Assembly: GCF_000177375.1 (NCBI RefSeq)
Contig: NZ_ADFR01000009.1
Span: 89,290 to 153,289, forward strand
Length of the DNA stretch: 64,000 nt
Reading direction: 5' to 3'
Source of the DNA: Bulleidia extructa W1219
GTDB lineage: Bacteria; Bacillota_I; Bacilli_A; Erysipelotrichales; Erysipelotrichaceae
This document shows, in pieces, positions 8,103 through 17,460 of this stretch. The notes under the pieces are model-generated. The model saw nothing but the letters and a program-made list of their open reading frames with translations. It did no database searches and was not told the DNA's origin. How positions within the stretch are numbered: position 1 is the stretch's first letter; every line of letters starts with the position of its first letter. Both the position numbers and the translations under genes were made by a program.

Positions 8103-10091
8103 CTAAATTTTTACAAATAAACAATACAAACGAACATAACTATCCGGACACACCCAATTATCATTGTAGTTGTGAGCAATAACCGAAACTTTATTCCCGC
8201 TAAATTTCTCAATGGTACAGGCTATATCCCTATGTTTTGTTGCTTGTGCAAAAAGTGGAGCCAGTAAAACATAACCCGTAGGAGATAAGATATCAAAGTT
8301 CTGTCTAATTCCAGTCGCTTTATCAATTTGACCACCATCTGAACTCTCAAAACTTTGGATGATAAAGCTATCTGCATTTAGCAGTCGTTTACCACCAGCC
8401 GAACACCCCTTTTTAACCATTAAGTAGTCGTTGATTTGAACCGTTCTTTTCCCTAGCCACATCACGGGGATAGAGCTCGGAAAATCTATTCTTTGTGACA
8501 CTTCCATGAAATCATCTTTAAAATCAACGATAAAGGTATAGTTGTTTTCATAAAGGGTATTTTCAAGCTCCATTTCAAAACTAAAATCAACGGACGATGG
8601 ATCATATATAAATTTTGGTTGTTTTTTAATGACAGCGTTATCCTCTTCAGTGGCGTTATCCCGATAAGCTCTAACTTCGATATTTAATTGATTATTAAGC
8701 TGATTGAATATTGTTCCTGTAGCTTTTAAGGTTCCACCATTAGCTGTGGGAACTTTTCTAGATATGCTTAATTCTGGCTTTATATCAGCGTATACATAGC
8801 TTGCTTCCTCTACTAATACCTCCGTCATCAGCCCGCGACTATCTGTAATAGAGAACAAATAAGATCCATTTAGTATAGATTTGCTTTCGCCCTCATAAGT
8901 ATCTCCAATGGTTTTACTTAAAGTAGCGATATTGCTGCCATTTTGCTTAACACTAACACTTCGTATTGAAGCCCCTAATTTGGCTATAGCCTTTATACTC
9001 AATCGCTTTTTAGATTGTCCTATAAGCGTTATGCCGTGTCCTTTAACAAGAACCCTTTCATTAAGCTCAATAACATTAGGATTGATTCCATCAGCCTTTG
9101 CATTTTCAGGAACTGTCACAGTTCCATAATCATGCCTGGTATTGCCGATTTTCAAGCCATCGTAGTAAGTGTCTATGTACACATACCATCTATGACTTAA
9201 AGCGGTAGGAAATTTTTCTGCCCACTCCAGTGGAATTTGAAAAGATAGATCAGTGCTACTTGGATTATCCCAAGCCATGATTTCCTCTGTTGACCCTTCT
9301 TCTTTTACATAGATTCTATCTGTCAAAAAGTCAAACCTTGGGCTTCTAATAACACTTAGATTAAACTTTTCTCCGACTGGGGCTCCTGTACTCTGAACTG
9401 TTCTAGTTGGCGGATTAAAAACCGTAAAGAAATCGCTAGTAGTAGAACCAATCTTCGTATCTCCACTATAGGTATCAGCGTACACATAAGCTTTTTCGCT
9501 TTCTTTATATGGAAATTCCTTTATCCACTCTAGGGGAACTTGGAAAGAAAAATCTGTCGCACTCGACTTTGTTCCTAAAACTAAAGTTTTAGATCCATAC
9601 TTAACCAAAACAGTCGTCGTGAAGCCACTATACTTTTTAGTTACTAAAATGACGGCTTTCGATTTTCCGTCAATATAATCTCCAAATTGAGAGGTTATTG
9701 TGCTTTCTCTTGGGATCTGTGGAAACTCCAAAACCCCGGTCATAACACCCGTACTTAGTGGACTAAAGCCATGAGCTGTAACTTTAACATCTACTTTTTT
9801 TGTAGCATCTCCCTCTGAGTTGTGTTTGATTGTTAATTGTTGTACCGCCCATACTTTCACGCTAGAATTGATAGAAACATAGCCTAATTCCCTATTAATG
9901 TCTCCGCTAACAACCACACCGCTGGATGATCCACTACCACTAAGAGCTTTAGCTGTTAGTCTAAGCTCATAGGAAGAGGAGTTATCAAACTTATTTTGAC
10001 TAAGCAAGCGGGCTTCAACTGCCCATTCAATATTGGAACTACTGCCAGCTTTTGCTGTTGTTAATGTTTTCCAAGTTGTACTTATCAACAT
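8103..10091 (-). CDS. Siphovirus tail fibre/structural protein (DUF859-like)
   Basis: A 662-residue protein that begins MLISTTWKTLTTAKAG and continues with a beta-rich NIEWAVEARLLSQN domain, the pattern of the DUF859 siphovirus structural family. Internal repeats occur: FSFQVPLEWIKEFP near residue 185 and LSFQIPLEWAEKFP near 285, each followed by YVYADTY/YVYIDTY, so an Ig-like module is duplicated. A C-terminal domain near 540-662 is probably the receptor-facing part. It lies three bases after the tail-hub gene, as expected for a distal tail component. Confidence 0.65.
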   Translation of the reverse strand: MLISTTWKTLTTAKAGSSSNIEWAVEARLLSQNKFDNSSSYELRLTAKALSGSGSSSGVVVSGDINRELGYVSINSSVKVWAVQQLTIKHNSEGDATKKVDVKVTAHGFSPLSTGVMTGVLEFPQIPRESTITSQFGDYIDGKSKAVILVTKKYSGFTTTVLVKYGSKTLVLGTKSSATDFSFQVPLEWIKEFPYKESEKAYVYADTYSGDTKIGSTTSDFFTVFNPPTRTVQSTGAPVGEKFNLSVIRSPRFDFLTDRIYVKEEGSTEEIMAWDNPSSTDLSFQIPLEWAEKFPTALSHRWYVYIDTYYDGLKIGNTRHDYGTVTVPENAKADGINPNVIELNERVLVKGHGITLIGQSKKRLSIKAIAKLGASIRSVSVKQNGSNIATLSKTIGDTYEGESKSILNGSYLFSITDSRGLMTEVLVEEASYVYADIKPELSISRKVPTANGGTLKATGTIFNQLNNQLNIEVRAYRDNATEEDNAVIKKQPKFIYDPSSVDFSFEMELENTLYENNYTFIVDFKDDFMEVSQRIDFPSSIPVMWLGKRTVQINDYLMVKKGCSAGGKRLLNADSFIIQSFESSDGGQIDKATGIRQNFDILSPTGYVLLAPLFAQATKHRDIACTIEKFSGNKVSVIAHNYNDNWVCPDSYVRLYCLFVKI

Positions 10092-10093
10092 AT

Positions 10094-11608
10094 CTACTTA
10101 CCTTCATTTCTAGTTAAAAACGTGCCTGTACCGACGATTCTGTTGTTCTCATTAACTCCGCCTACGGAATCATCGTCCCATTCAAGGCCATAAAAAGCTT
10201 CAAAGCGGTGTGAACCGTAGGTAACATACTTACCAAAATAGGTCTCATGTCCGTTAATTCGAACCGCATCTGTTCCATCTTCTCTAGTAAAGCGAAGCTC
10301 GTCGTCATTCAAAAGGGCTTCCTTTTTAGTCTCTTGACCGTTGATTTTTCGCTTAACGTGAATACCTTTTTCATCAAAATTCTTTTGAATTTCAGATATT
10401 GCGCCATCATACTCTTTTTTAGAAACAGTTTGGTTGAATTTTTCAGCCGTTTGACCCTGAAAAGTCTTAAGTTCAGTTCTAGTATCTTCAGTTTCACCCG
10501 CCAGTTTTGAAACCTTGGATTCGATGGCTCCACTAGATACTTTCAACTCAGCTATACGGCCTTTTGAATTTTCTAAATCTTTGGATATGATAGACAATTT
10601 ATTTTCAGTTTGATCGGCAAGTACTTGCAGTCTTTTAATCCGCACCCTATCCGATACTTTAGTTACCACTGTATCTGTATTTTTAAGAGCTACTTCACCG
10701 TCTAACTCAAAGGCGGATTCTTGGCCGGCATAATCTCGTTTAATACTTAAAACAATGCACTTAAGACCGTCATAGGTAACTGTATCGCCAAGCCATACGC
10801 CATCTTTACCTAATGTTTTTAGACCTGATAAGCCATAAAAGGATTGCCCATTATATAGGGCTAGTATTGAGTCTGTATAAGCTTGGTTGTTGCAATATGA
10901 ATTACTTTGGTCAATGTATAGGGTTTTGCCTGTGTCGTTGCCTGAAACTATCAAATTGACGCCGTCGTCATATGCCACTCTTGATATCGTAATTAGATCT
11001 GTCTTATCAAAGTCGGAAGCGTATTCGATGTCGTGATTAGCAGTTAAAAGGCTTCTAAAAACAATTCTGTTAGCCCGATCTATAAGAGCGTTTTTGCCAT
11101 CCAATTCAGCTATCCATCCAATGTAGTTTCGCATAATAATCGTGGTATCTATCCATTCAGCTTTTGAGTTCAAGACTAATTGCGACAAGTTAGATTTATC
11201 TATACTAATTCCCGATAAGTTTTCCATTTCATCTAGCTGTTGTGAAATGGTTGGATATTCGCCATTCTTATAGCTAAAAGCACTTTTATATGGCTGATTA
11301 AATTTAATCATTTTGTCATATAAAGTAAGAGATATCTTGCTAGTGTACTTTTCTGGCGCTTCTTGAACTAAAAACTCTTGAGCAGGGATGTCTGAACCGT
11401 CAATCTGATTAGTGTCAATATAGAAAGTGCCTTCAGCACACCCCGTTAAAGTTCCATCAACGTTATTCAAATCGATATCCAGCATAAGGCTTGGCGTGTT
11501 CCCTAAAAGTCGGTTTTCTTGAAAGCTATATGAAGACTTAAAAGATACAACTAAGGATGTAATATCTTCAGCTGTATCTGTTCCTTTTTTTATGTAATAA
11601 ATTCTCAT
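10094..11608 (-). CDS. Phage minor tail/hub protein
   Basis: A 504-residue protein. Residues 1-320 resemble the phage tail-associated hub/endopeptidase-type family (MRIYYIKKGTDTAEDITSLV at the start, an IDRANRIVFRS segment). Residues ~320-410 are a long heptad-rich coiled coil (RLQVLADQTENKLSIISKDL and following). The C-terminal end is a small domain with INGHETYFGKYVTYGSHRFE. It lies between the small tail protein after the tape measure and the fibre gene, where tail-tip proteins are encoded. No peptidase motif was recognised. Confidence 0.6.
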   Translation of the reverse strand: MRIYYIKKGTDTAEDITSLVVSFKSSYSFQENRLLGNTPSLMLDIDLNNVDGTLTGCAEGTFYIDTNQIDGSDIPAQEFLVQEAPEKYTSKISLTLYDKMIKFNQPYKSAFSYKNGEYPTISQQLDEMENLSGISIDKSNLSQLVLNSKAEWIDTTIIMRNYIGWIAELDGKNALIDRANRIVFRSLLTANHDIEYASDFDKTDLITISRVAYDDGVNLIVSGNDTGKTLYIDQSNSYCNNQAYTDSILALYNGQSFYGLSGLKTLGKDGVWLGDTVTYDGLKCIVLSIKRDYAGQESAFELDGEVALKNTDTVVTKVSDRVRIKRLQVLADQTENKLSIISKDLENSKGRIAELKVSSGAIESKVSKLAGETEDTRTELKTFQGQTAEKFNQTVSKKEYDGAISEIQKNFDEKGIHVKRKINGQETKKEALLNDDELRFTREDGTDAVRINGHETYFGKYVTYGSHRFEAFYGLEWDDDSVGGVNENNRIVGTGTFLTRNEGK

Positions 11609-11611
11609 GTG

Positions 11612-11986
11612 TTAGCACTCCGTAAAATCGATGGAAAAGCCTTTAGCATAGACACCTCTTCCAATTGAAATTAGCTGAAATTTCTTTTTTGAACAGTACA
11701 TCTTATACGTTTTTCTTTTTGACGTTTTAATATCTACCGTCTCTACATTAAAATCTTTTGACTCAACCATTTTCATGATTTTAGAAATTGTATCTAACTC
11801 ATCCAGTGTATATGTTAAAGATATCTTAAGTACATCTTCTCTAATCCGGACTCTATGGAGCACCCCTCGTTTAATATCGCGTAAAGATTTATCACTATCT
11901 AAGTCTTCGTAGCTAAAAGAAAAGTTTGTAGGTGTAGGGAGTAGTGCTCCATTCACTTTAATTTTAATATCTTCATATGTAATCAC
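11612..11986 (-). CDS. Small phage tail protein (distal-tail-like)
   Basis: A 124-residue protein encoded just after the tape measure, the position normally held by a distal tail or tail-tip adaptor. It begins with KIKVNGALLPTPTNFSFSYE, the type of start seen in the DUF6711 phage family, which is a tentative match. It appears to be beta-strand rich with no membrane segment. Three bases separate it from each neighbouring gene. Confidence 0.5.
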   Translation of the reverse strand: MITYEDIKIKVNGALLPTPTNFSFSYEDLDSDKSLRDIKRGVLHRVRIREDVLKISLTYTLDELDTISKIMKMVESKDFNVETVDIKTSKRKTYKMYCSKKKFQLISIGRGVYAKGFSIDFTEC

Positions 11987-11989
11987 TTA

Positions 11990-14656
11990 TTATCCCCCTT
12001 TTGCTAAGTCTAGTTGCTTGTTTCTTTGATCTATAAGCTTAAGCAGTTTATCTCGATCTATCTCAATTCCTAAGTTTTGAAGCGTATCAAGTATTTCGTA
12101 CATAAGCTGAATGATTACATCAGTTCCAGTAGCTGTACCTTGACTCGCCATCAAAGCGTCATCAACAGCACGCTTGGTTTGTTGATAAATCTTACTTTCA
12201 GGAGAAACGATCTCCCCTTCATGTCTATTATCACCAATCAGTGCTAATTGAGGGGCATTGGCACCAACATACCCACCGTTTGCTAACATTGGAATTTTCG
12301 GAACATTAACTCTAAACTGTTTACCGCCCATAAAAGGTACCCAATCCGGTACGGTGAAGCCTACACCGTTGATTCGATTAATTGCACCATTCACTAATCC
12401 TATCACGGCGTTAAGTGGTGCCTTGACTAGTCCTCCTATCGTTTGGAAGATACCACCAAAGGCTTTTACAATTCCATTCCAAGCTTGTTTCCAATTTCCT
12501 GAAAATATCCCAGTTATAAACTGAATAATTCCACTAAAGACTTGCTTAATTCCAGCCCACGCTTGCTTAATACCACTGAACCATCCGACTATTACCCCGT
12601 TCACAACATCAAATACGGCTGTAAATTTAATACCGAAAGTCCGTTCTAAGAAACTCAATAGCGTGTAGAAGATTCTTTGAATCCCCGACATTGCTTTATC
12701 AACATTCAAAGTAAAGACTCCTACCAAGAAATCCGACAAACCCTTAAACAATTCTGTAGCATTGTAGATAAGCTCATCTATAAAGTTACCAAACACTTTG
12801 AAAGCTTCCATAAAGGCACCTTTCATGAAATCGGCTAATGGAGATAAAAGGTTAATCCAAATCCAGTTGATTGCCTTGAAAATCGTATCGATGACTGGCT
12901 TCCATTCATCCCAAATATCAATGACCGTCTTAAGTGCTATTCCTAATACGGTTACTAAAAATTTAGCAATAGGTGTAAGCGCGCTAATCCATAACTGCAT
13001 AAGTATACTAAATACAACTTCAACACTTTTGACAAAGGTTTGAGCTATGAAAGTTCCCAACGGTACTAGCACCGTATTAAATATATCCATCAGAAAAGCG
13101 CCTAGTGGCTGTAAAACATTAGTCCACAAACTATTCAAAATCCCGGAAATACTGTCTAATGCAGTTTGAACTAAATTTCTAAAACTATCGCTCGTTTGAT
13201 ATAGGTATATCAATGCTGCAGTTATCACAGCAATGGCTAAACTTATAGCTATTATCGGTCCTAAAGAAGTCCCAAAAACAGCACTAAAGGCTTTCATAAC
13301 TCCACCACCATTTAAAATAGTGCCAAAGAAGGTTTTAAAGCATAAACCTAGAAACTGTATTTTATAAATCATACCTTTGAAAGCAGTTTTAATAGCTCCC
13401 CAATTTTTTAGTAGTTCATAAGCTGTAAAGCCGGCAAACATACCACCCAAAAGCGAAGTGATCGTCACTTTATTTTTACCTAAAAAATTAGTTATTTTAT
13501 CAAAAGTCCCTTTAACCCTGTTATAGATTTCATCAACTCCGCTTAAATCGGCTGAACCTTTTGGAACATTCATATTTCCAAAATCAGCCCCGCCAGCACC
13601 AACCCCTTTTGATCCTTTGCTAGACGAGTCATCGGTACTACTAATCACGTTCAAATCATCAAAACCAGCTAAAAAACCTTTTGCTTTTTTCAGATTATCG
13701 GCTACTTTACCCGCATTTTTACCAGCTTTGCCTAATCCTGATGTTAAGCCACCAGTAGACTTTCCAGCTTTTTTCAAATTGTTAGCCATTGATCCAGTTG
13801 CATCCGAAGCACCTTTTTTGCCACTAATTAACCTAGTAAAAGCGACAAAATAATTAGCCAGCGTTTGTAGCTTAGCTAAAACGCTATTTATGATAGCTAT
13901 AATGGGTGTGAATACATTTATCAATCCTTGCCCAATAGTAGCTTTTAATTCCTCGAACCGAAGAGATAGCACCCTTGTACTGTTCGCCCAGCCATCAGAT
14001 GTTCTAGCAAAGTCGCCACTAGCATTAGCTAAAGCATTCTGCACGAAGGCTAAGCGTAAAGCAACCTTTTCTTGCTCTGACATCTTATCAGTGGTTTTAC
14101 CAAAACCGTGAGCCATTGCGTATTCATCAAGTGCCGCTTGAGTCATGACTACACCCAAACTCTTTAGTGATTCTGTCTCACCTGTAAACACCGATTTCAG
14201 TTTGGTAAAAGCTTCATCGTTGGATAGGTTATAAAACGAAGCTACATCACCAGTTAAATTAGTGATAGCTTTTGCCATCCCAAAAGAAGCTTTTTCACTA
14301 TAACCAAAAGCTTGAGCCATAGAACCGAGTTGACCCATATACTCTTTAGCTACCTTTTGTGACATGCCAATACTGGTTATTGCATTTTGTGCAAATTCAT
14401 TCACTTGTTTTGACATGGTCGGAAAGGTAACATCAACTACGTTCTGTACTTCAGCAAGGTCAGAGCCCAATTGAATACATTGTGATCCGAATTTCACTAA
14501 AGCCCCTAAAGCTAAGACCTTACCGATAGTAGCACCTATAGAACTGAATTTGTTTGTGAGAATACTTTCAGCTTTATTTGCAACTTTTGCTGAATCTTTT
14601 ACGAGGTTTTCATTAAGTTTAACACCCAGCTCTACTGAGCCTACTTCCATTCCCAT
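11990..14656 (-). CDS. Tail tape measure protein
   Basis: An 888-residue protein that sets tail length and is ejected with DNA. The ATG at 14656 follows GAGAGG at five bases; an upstream GTG in frame is less well placed. The N-terminus (~100-270) has the TMP/TP901 pattern with GDVASFYNLSNDEAFTKLKS and QAALDEYAMAHGF. Hydrophobic helices occupy ~395-560. Tryptophan-containing repeats (GIKQAWAGIKQVFSGIIQ, GNWKQAWNGIVKAFGGIF) follow, then a C-terminal GGYVGANAPQLALIGDNRHE segment typical of tape measures. Size predicts a tail near 130 nm by the usual ~1.5 Å per residue rule. Confidence 0.92.
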   Translation of the reverse strand: MGMEVGSVELGVKLNENLVKDSAKVANKAESILTNKFSSIGATIGKVLALGALVKFGSQCIQLGSDLAEVQNVVDVTFPTMSKQVNEFAQNAITSIGMSQKVAKEYMGQLGSMAQAFGYSEKASFGMAKAITNLTGDVASFYNLSNDEAFTKLKSVFTGETESLKSLGVVMTQAALDEYAMAHGFGKTTDKMSEQEKVALRLAFVQNALANASGDFARTSDGWANSTRVLSLRFEELKATIGQGLINVFTPIIAIINSVLAKLQTLANYFVAFTRLISGKKGASDATGSMANNLKKAGKSTGGLTSGLGKAGKNAGKVADNLKKAKGFLAGFDDLNVISSTDDSSSKGSKGVGAGGADFGNMNVPKGSADLSGVDEIYNRVKGTFDKITNFLGKNKVTITSLLGGMFAGFTAYELLKNWGAIKTAFKGMIYKIQFLGLCFKTFFGTILNGGGVMKAFSAVFGTSLGPIIAISLAIAVITAALIYLYQTSDSFRNLVQTALDSISGILNSLWTNVLQPLGAFLMDIFNTVLVPLGTFIAQTFVKSVEVVFSILMQLWISALTPIAKFLVTVLGIALKTVIDIWDEWKPVIDTIFKAINWIWINLLSPLADFMKGAFMEAFKVFGNFIDELIYNATELFKGLSDFLVGVFTLNVDKAMSGIQRIFYTLLSFLERTFGIKFTAVFDVVNGVIVGWFSGIKQAWAGIKQVFSGIIQFITGIFSGNWKQAWNGIVKAFGGIFQTIGGLVKAPLNAVIGLVNGAINRINGVGFTVPDWVPFMGGKQFRVNVPKIPMLANGGYVGANAPQLALIGDNRHEGEIVSPESKIYQQTKRAVDDALMASQGTATGTDVIIQLMYEILDTLQNLGIEIDRDKLLKLIDQRNKQLDLAKGG

Positions 14657-14671
14657 TTTCACCTCTCATTT

Positions 14672-14995
14672 CTAAGAAGCTAATGCTTTCATAGCTTCTT
14701 CTAGAGCTTTCATAGATTGCATATAGGTTGCTTCATTGATAGGCTTCTTAACTTGTCTTGCCTGCCACTCAGCACGTATCCTTCTATCGCTTGCAGACAT
14801 GTTTTTGATGCGTTCTTTATCCGTAGTGGATCTAACATCAACTACATGCCCTAATGGCGTATCACCATTCAATCCAGTAAGTAGAGTACAGAACTCTCCC
14901 CACTGCATTTCAGGCTCATATCTTAAACGGATTCCGTATTGCTGAGTAACTGAAGCATCGATTAAATCCCAATCCTCAAACAAGTCATAGTACAT
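14672..14995 (-). CDS. Tail assembly chaperone partner (Gp15 family)
   Basis: A 107-residue protein matching the Gp15 phage family pattern: LFEDWDLIDASVTQQYGIRL, then MQWGEFCTLLTGLNGDTPLG. It is encoded directly before the tape measure and four bases after the first chaperone-like gene. In related phages this pair coats the tape measure during tail assembly. No slippery frameshift site joining the two was seen. Confidence 0.7.
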   Translation of the reverse strand: MYYDLFEDWDLIDASVTQQYGIRLRYEPEMQWGEFCTLLTGLNGDTPLGHVVDVRSTTDKERIKNMSASDRRIRAEWQARQVKKPINEATYMQSMKALEEAMKALAS

Positions 14996-14999
14996 TTCA

Positions 15000-15320
15000 T
15001 TATTCTGTGGAGCTACGAAACGTTTTATTCATGTCCTCATAAGATTTATCCATCATTAATGCCATCATTCCGATAAATAAAGATTGATACGCTGTAATAG
15101 ATAGATCCATGGCTTCAATTTCTTTAAACGCTTTTTCGCCTAGGCCTAACTTTATTGCTTTATCAATAGCATGAGCAGAAGCACTTCCACCATCTAACAA
15201 TTCATTCATTTTTAATACTGTATTTTTACGATCATCGACCTTATAAGTCTTTCCTTCTGCAACTTGTAAGAATTTAGGTTCGTTAACAAGTTTAGAACTA
15301 ATATCAATAATTTTTCCCAT
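15000..15320 (-). CDS. Tail assembly chaperone-like protein
   Basis: A 106-residue protein between the tail tube and Gp15 genes, the standard place for a tail assembly chaperone. It begins MGKIIDISSKLVNEPKFLQV and is largely alpha-helical. I place the start at 15320 because the alternative ATG at 15347 lies in the loop of a GC hairpin; however, no clear Shine-Dalgarno precedes 15320, while AAAGGG precedes 15347, so the start is uncertain. Confidence 0.6.
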   Translation of the reverse strand: MGKIIDISSKLVNEPKFLQVAEGKTYKVDDRKNTVLKMNELLDGGSASAHAIDKAIKLGLGEKAFKEIEAMDLSITAYQSLFIGMMALMMDKSYEDMNKTFRSSTE

Positions 15321-15330
15321 ATGTAAATTT

Positions 15331-15355
15331 AAAAGGGCAGCCCACATGACCGCCC
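15331..15355 (-). terminator. Hairpin with T-run after the tail tube gene (attenuator-like)
   Basis: On the minus strand GGGCGG pairs with CTGCCC and is followed by TTTT. It sits between the tail tube gene and the chaperone gene inside a single operon, so it may be a partial terminator that lowers downstream expression. Confidence 0.5.
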
Positions 15356-15377
15356 ATACCCTTTCTATTTTTTTGTT

Positions 15378-15815
15378 TTAAATTGCTGGCGTATAGGTTG
15401 GTTTACCGTCACAGTTAACTGTGAACTCTAAGGATCCAACATTTGTGGAATCGCCACCTTCAGCAGATGTCACATCCACTATAGCTTTAAACGCTAATTT
15501 GGCACCACTAACCATCGTCCATTCGAAGGGAATAGTTACATCTGCGCCTGTCTTATAAGCAAGGCCGGCAATGAAGTCATTACCTTCATCACCAACGTTT
15601 CTCTTCCCTTTAAATTCAATTTTTAAAGACTTTGCGGTCATTAAACCACGTTGCCAGCCCTCTGTGTCCATTGGTGTCCATGTTTCAATTCCATTAGAAA
15701 AAGACACAGAAAAAGATTCAAGGTCTGCAACCTTTACTTTTTTAGGTGTTCCTTTCGAGCCAATATCAAACATGAATTGATTGTTAAAGACCGGAAATAC
15801 TCCTGTATATTCCAT
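15378..15815 (-). CDS. Major tail (tube) protein
   Basis: A 145-residue beta-rich protein of the siphovirus tail-tube type. It has the conserved region VADLESFSVSFSNGIETWTP near residues 28-47 and GWQRGLMTAKSLKIEFKGKR, with a closing strand VGSLEFTVNCDGKPTY. It is placed between the tail-completion genes and the chaperones, as in TP901-1-like phages. It polymerises into the hollow tail tube. Confidence 0.8.
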   Translation of the reverse strand: MEYTGVFPVFNNQFMFDIGSKGTPKKVKVADLESFSVSFSNGIETWTPMDTEGWQRGLMTAKSLKIEFKGKRNVGDEGNDFIAGLAYKTGADVTIPFEWTMVSGAKLAFKAIVDVTSAEGGDSTNVGSLEFTVNCDGKPTYTPAI

Positions 15816-15817
15816 AT

Positions 15818-16222
15818 TTATTCCTTCCTTTCATAATAAATTTCAATTTCAATGACTGATTCATAAATTCCTTTATCATCCGTTCCGACGTCTTGCGGTT
15901 CCGGAACTAGCATGTTAATAAACTGCACTTTCCAATCACCTATAGTTGGATGTTTTGCATTCATGATTGTTTCAAACAGATCATTGGCAGCACTATCCGT
16001 TTCCTTAGCGTTGTTGTTCCAGTGAATCAATAGTGATGCACGTTTAATGTTGTAAGAAGACTTATTGCCTAATGCCGTTATCGGACTACCAGAAGTTGAC
16101 AACTGGTAAACACCTATCGCCTTATCAGGCTTTTGATCCAACTTACCGATGTAATAATGGCTAAAAATATTGAATGTTTTTAACCAGTCTCTAACTTCGT
16201 AAAGTCTCATTGTTTTAGACAT
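15818..16222 (-). CDS. Tail terminator-like minor capsid protein (Minor_capsid_3 type)
   Basis: A 134-residue protein with the pattern of the phage Minor_capsid_3 family: IFSHYYIGKLDQKPDKAIGV near residues 19-38 and a YESVIEIEIYYER end. In gene order it is the last head-tail joining gene before the tail tube, the place of the tail terminator. It overlaps the previous gene by eight bases. Confidence 0.7.
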   Translation of the reverse strand: MSKTMRLYEVRDWLKTFNIFSHYYIGKLDQKPDKAIGVYQLSTSGSPITALGNKSSYNIKRASLLIHWNNNAKETDSAANDLFETIMNAKHPTIGDWKVQFINMLVPEPQDVGTDDKGIYESVIEIEIYYERKE

Positions 16223-16592
16223 CCGAACACTCCTTTATAAACGCTTCAAAGCGTCGTTTTACCCATCCGGCGTATTTACCTTTAGAGGTCCACGGCTCAA
16301 ACCACTTACCACCTGCATTGGGGTTATTTTTTTTCTGGAAATTGTATTCCGGATGATAGTATAGTCGTCTCGCATAAGGAGTTGATGACACTATATAGGC
16401 CTTATTAGGGTCTCGCTTATCATCAATAAAAGTGGATTCCTGAAGCGTACTTTTATCAAAAGGTATCATCTGCTTATCTATCACATCAGTTTTGATAGCT
16501 TCCGCGGTTAAACCAATCGCTTTTTGAAACCCTCTTTTTAAGATAGCTATGTTCCTATAATTGATTGTTACTTTACCCAAGATCCACCTCAC
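16215..16592 (-). CDS. Minor capsid/head-tail joining protein (Minor_capsid_2 type)
   Basis: A protein of about 125 residues with the Minor_capsid_2 family pattern: VTINYRNIAILKRGFQKAIG and a C-terminal GGKWFEPWTSKGKYAGWVKR. The ORF opens with GTG at 16592, overlapping the previous gene by 20 bases. A TTG at 16580 behind GAGGTG is an alternative start, so the first four residues are uncertain. Likely role: neck protein between capsid connector and tail. Confidence 0.7.
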   Translation of the reverse strand: MRWILGKVTINYRNIAILKRGFQKAIGLTAEAIKTDVIDKQMIPFDKSTLQESTFIDDKRDPNKAYIVSSTPYARRLYYHPEYNFQKKNNPNAGGKWFEPWTSKGKYAGWVKRRFEAFIKECSDV

Positions 16593-16914
16593 AGTAATTC
16601 ACGCTACCATCAGGGTTACGTGCCTTCTTCCCAGAAACGATGGTCCTCTTCTCTCCGAAGATAACCGCCTCGCCTGTGCCAATTTCAAGCACGCTAGGGG
16701 CTACATCTCCGTTAAATAGGCAAATACCCGTCAATTGCACAAACGTCTCTTTATCGGTACGTACGCGCTTTGCAGAGCCTTGATAATTGCACAAGGCATC
16801 CAACTCTAAAGCTTTGACCGGTGCTCCGTCTTCATCAATTCCTTCTTGATGGAATACCAGATGAATTGGTGTTTTACAGAATTGTGGCAATACCAAGGAA
16901 GGCCAGTTACCCAT
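16573..16914 (-). CDS. Minor capsid/head-completion protein (Minor_capsid_1 type)
   Basis: A 113-residue protein. The start MGNWPSLVLPQFCKTPIHLV at 16914 is chosen over the longer frame because it gives an eight-base overlap with the connector gene, is preceded by AGAGG, and matches the family start. The chain is beta-rich with KRVRTDKETFVQLTG in the middle. Position after the head-tail connector gene fits a head-completion protein. Confidence 0.7.
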   Translation of the reverse strand: MGNWPSLVLPQFCKTPIHLVFHQEGIDEDGAPVKALELDALCNYQGSAKRVRTDKETFVQLTGICLFNGDVAPSVLEIGTGEAVIFGEKRTIVSGKKARNPDGSVNYCEVDLG

Positions 16915-17293
16915 AATAACCAAAACCTCTATAGCAAAGCCCAGTTCTAAGTAATACCTGATACAACTCTCTATGCATCGCAATTCCATCTTCCACGTGT
17001 AGATTCCACGCCTGTCCAAACTGCATAACTACACCGTTGATAGCGTAACTGTTCAAGTACGTTTCTAACATGCTTTCGTTTTGATAAAGGAATTCTGCTT
17101 GTCGACATATCACCTCTTGGATGGAAGACTTACGAAAAGGAGACAGGTTGTCAAAGCCCATCCCCTCAATCTGTCCTCTACAGATCGTATTAACCTGTCT
17201 GGAAGCGATCGATAAGTATCTATCGGCATTATCATCAGTCAAGATAATACCGTTATAGGTGCCCTTGTAATACGCTTTATCGACGTATTGCAT
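16907..17293 (-). CDS. Head-tail connector protein
   Basis: A 128-residue helical protein that begins MQYVDKAYYKGTYNGIILTD and has the phage gp6/connector pattern of an N-terminal helix pair (ADRYLSIASRQVNTICRGQI). It follows the capsid genes and precedes three minor capsid genes. It likely forms the adaptor ring beneath the portal. Confidence 0.65.
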   Translation of the reverse strand: MQYVDKAYYKGTYNGIILTDDNADRYLSIASRQVNTICRGQIEGMGFDNLSPFRKSSIQEVICRQAEFLYQNESMLETYLNSYAINGVVMQFGQAWNLHVEDGIAMHRELYQVLLRTGLCYRGFGYYG

Positions 17294-17303
17294 TTACATC
17301 ACC

Positions 17304-17444
17304 TCATTTCTTGTTACTATTTTTACCTGTTTCTTCGATTTCAGGCTGAATCTCCGGTTCAACAATTGGCTCAATAGGCTCAACTTGTTCAACCGCTTCT
17401 GTATCCACTTCTTTAACGAAGATTTTTCCTACTGTTTCTGCCAT
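17304..17444 (-). CDS. Small acidic phage protein downstream of capsid
   Basis: A 46-residue protein starting MAETVGKIFVKEVD at 17444 after AAGGAGG. It is dominated by Glu, Pro, Val and Ile (VEPIEPIVEPEIQPEIEETG). The acidic, proline-rich composition suggests a disordered tail. It is encoded between major capsid and connector; the function is unknown. Confidence 0.6.
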   Translation of the reverse strand: MAETVGKIFVKEVDTEAVEQVEPIEPIVEPEIQPEIEETGKNSNKK

Positions 17445-17460
17445 AATCTGTACCTCCTTG

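Noticed and set aside
10309..10533. Second minus-strand frame inside the tail hub gene
   Set aside because: It is an out-of-frame reading of the coiled-coil segment, with no start signal.
14700..15330. Programmed frameshift joining the two tail chaperone genes
   Set aside because: The genes are separated by four bases with their own starts, and no slippery sequence is visible at the junction.
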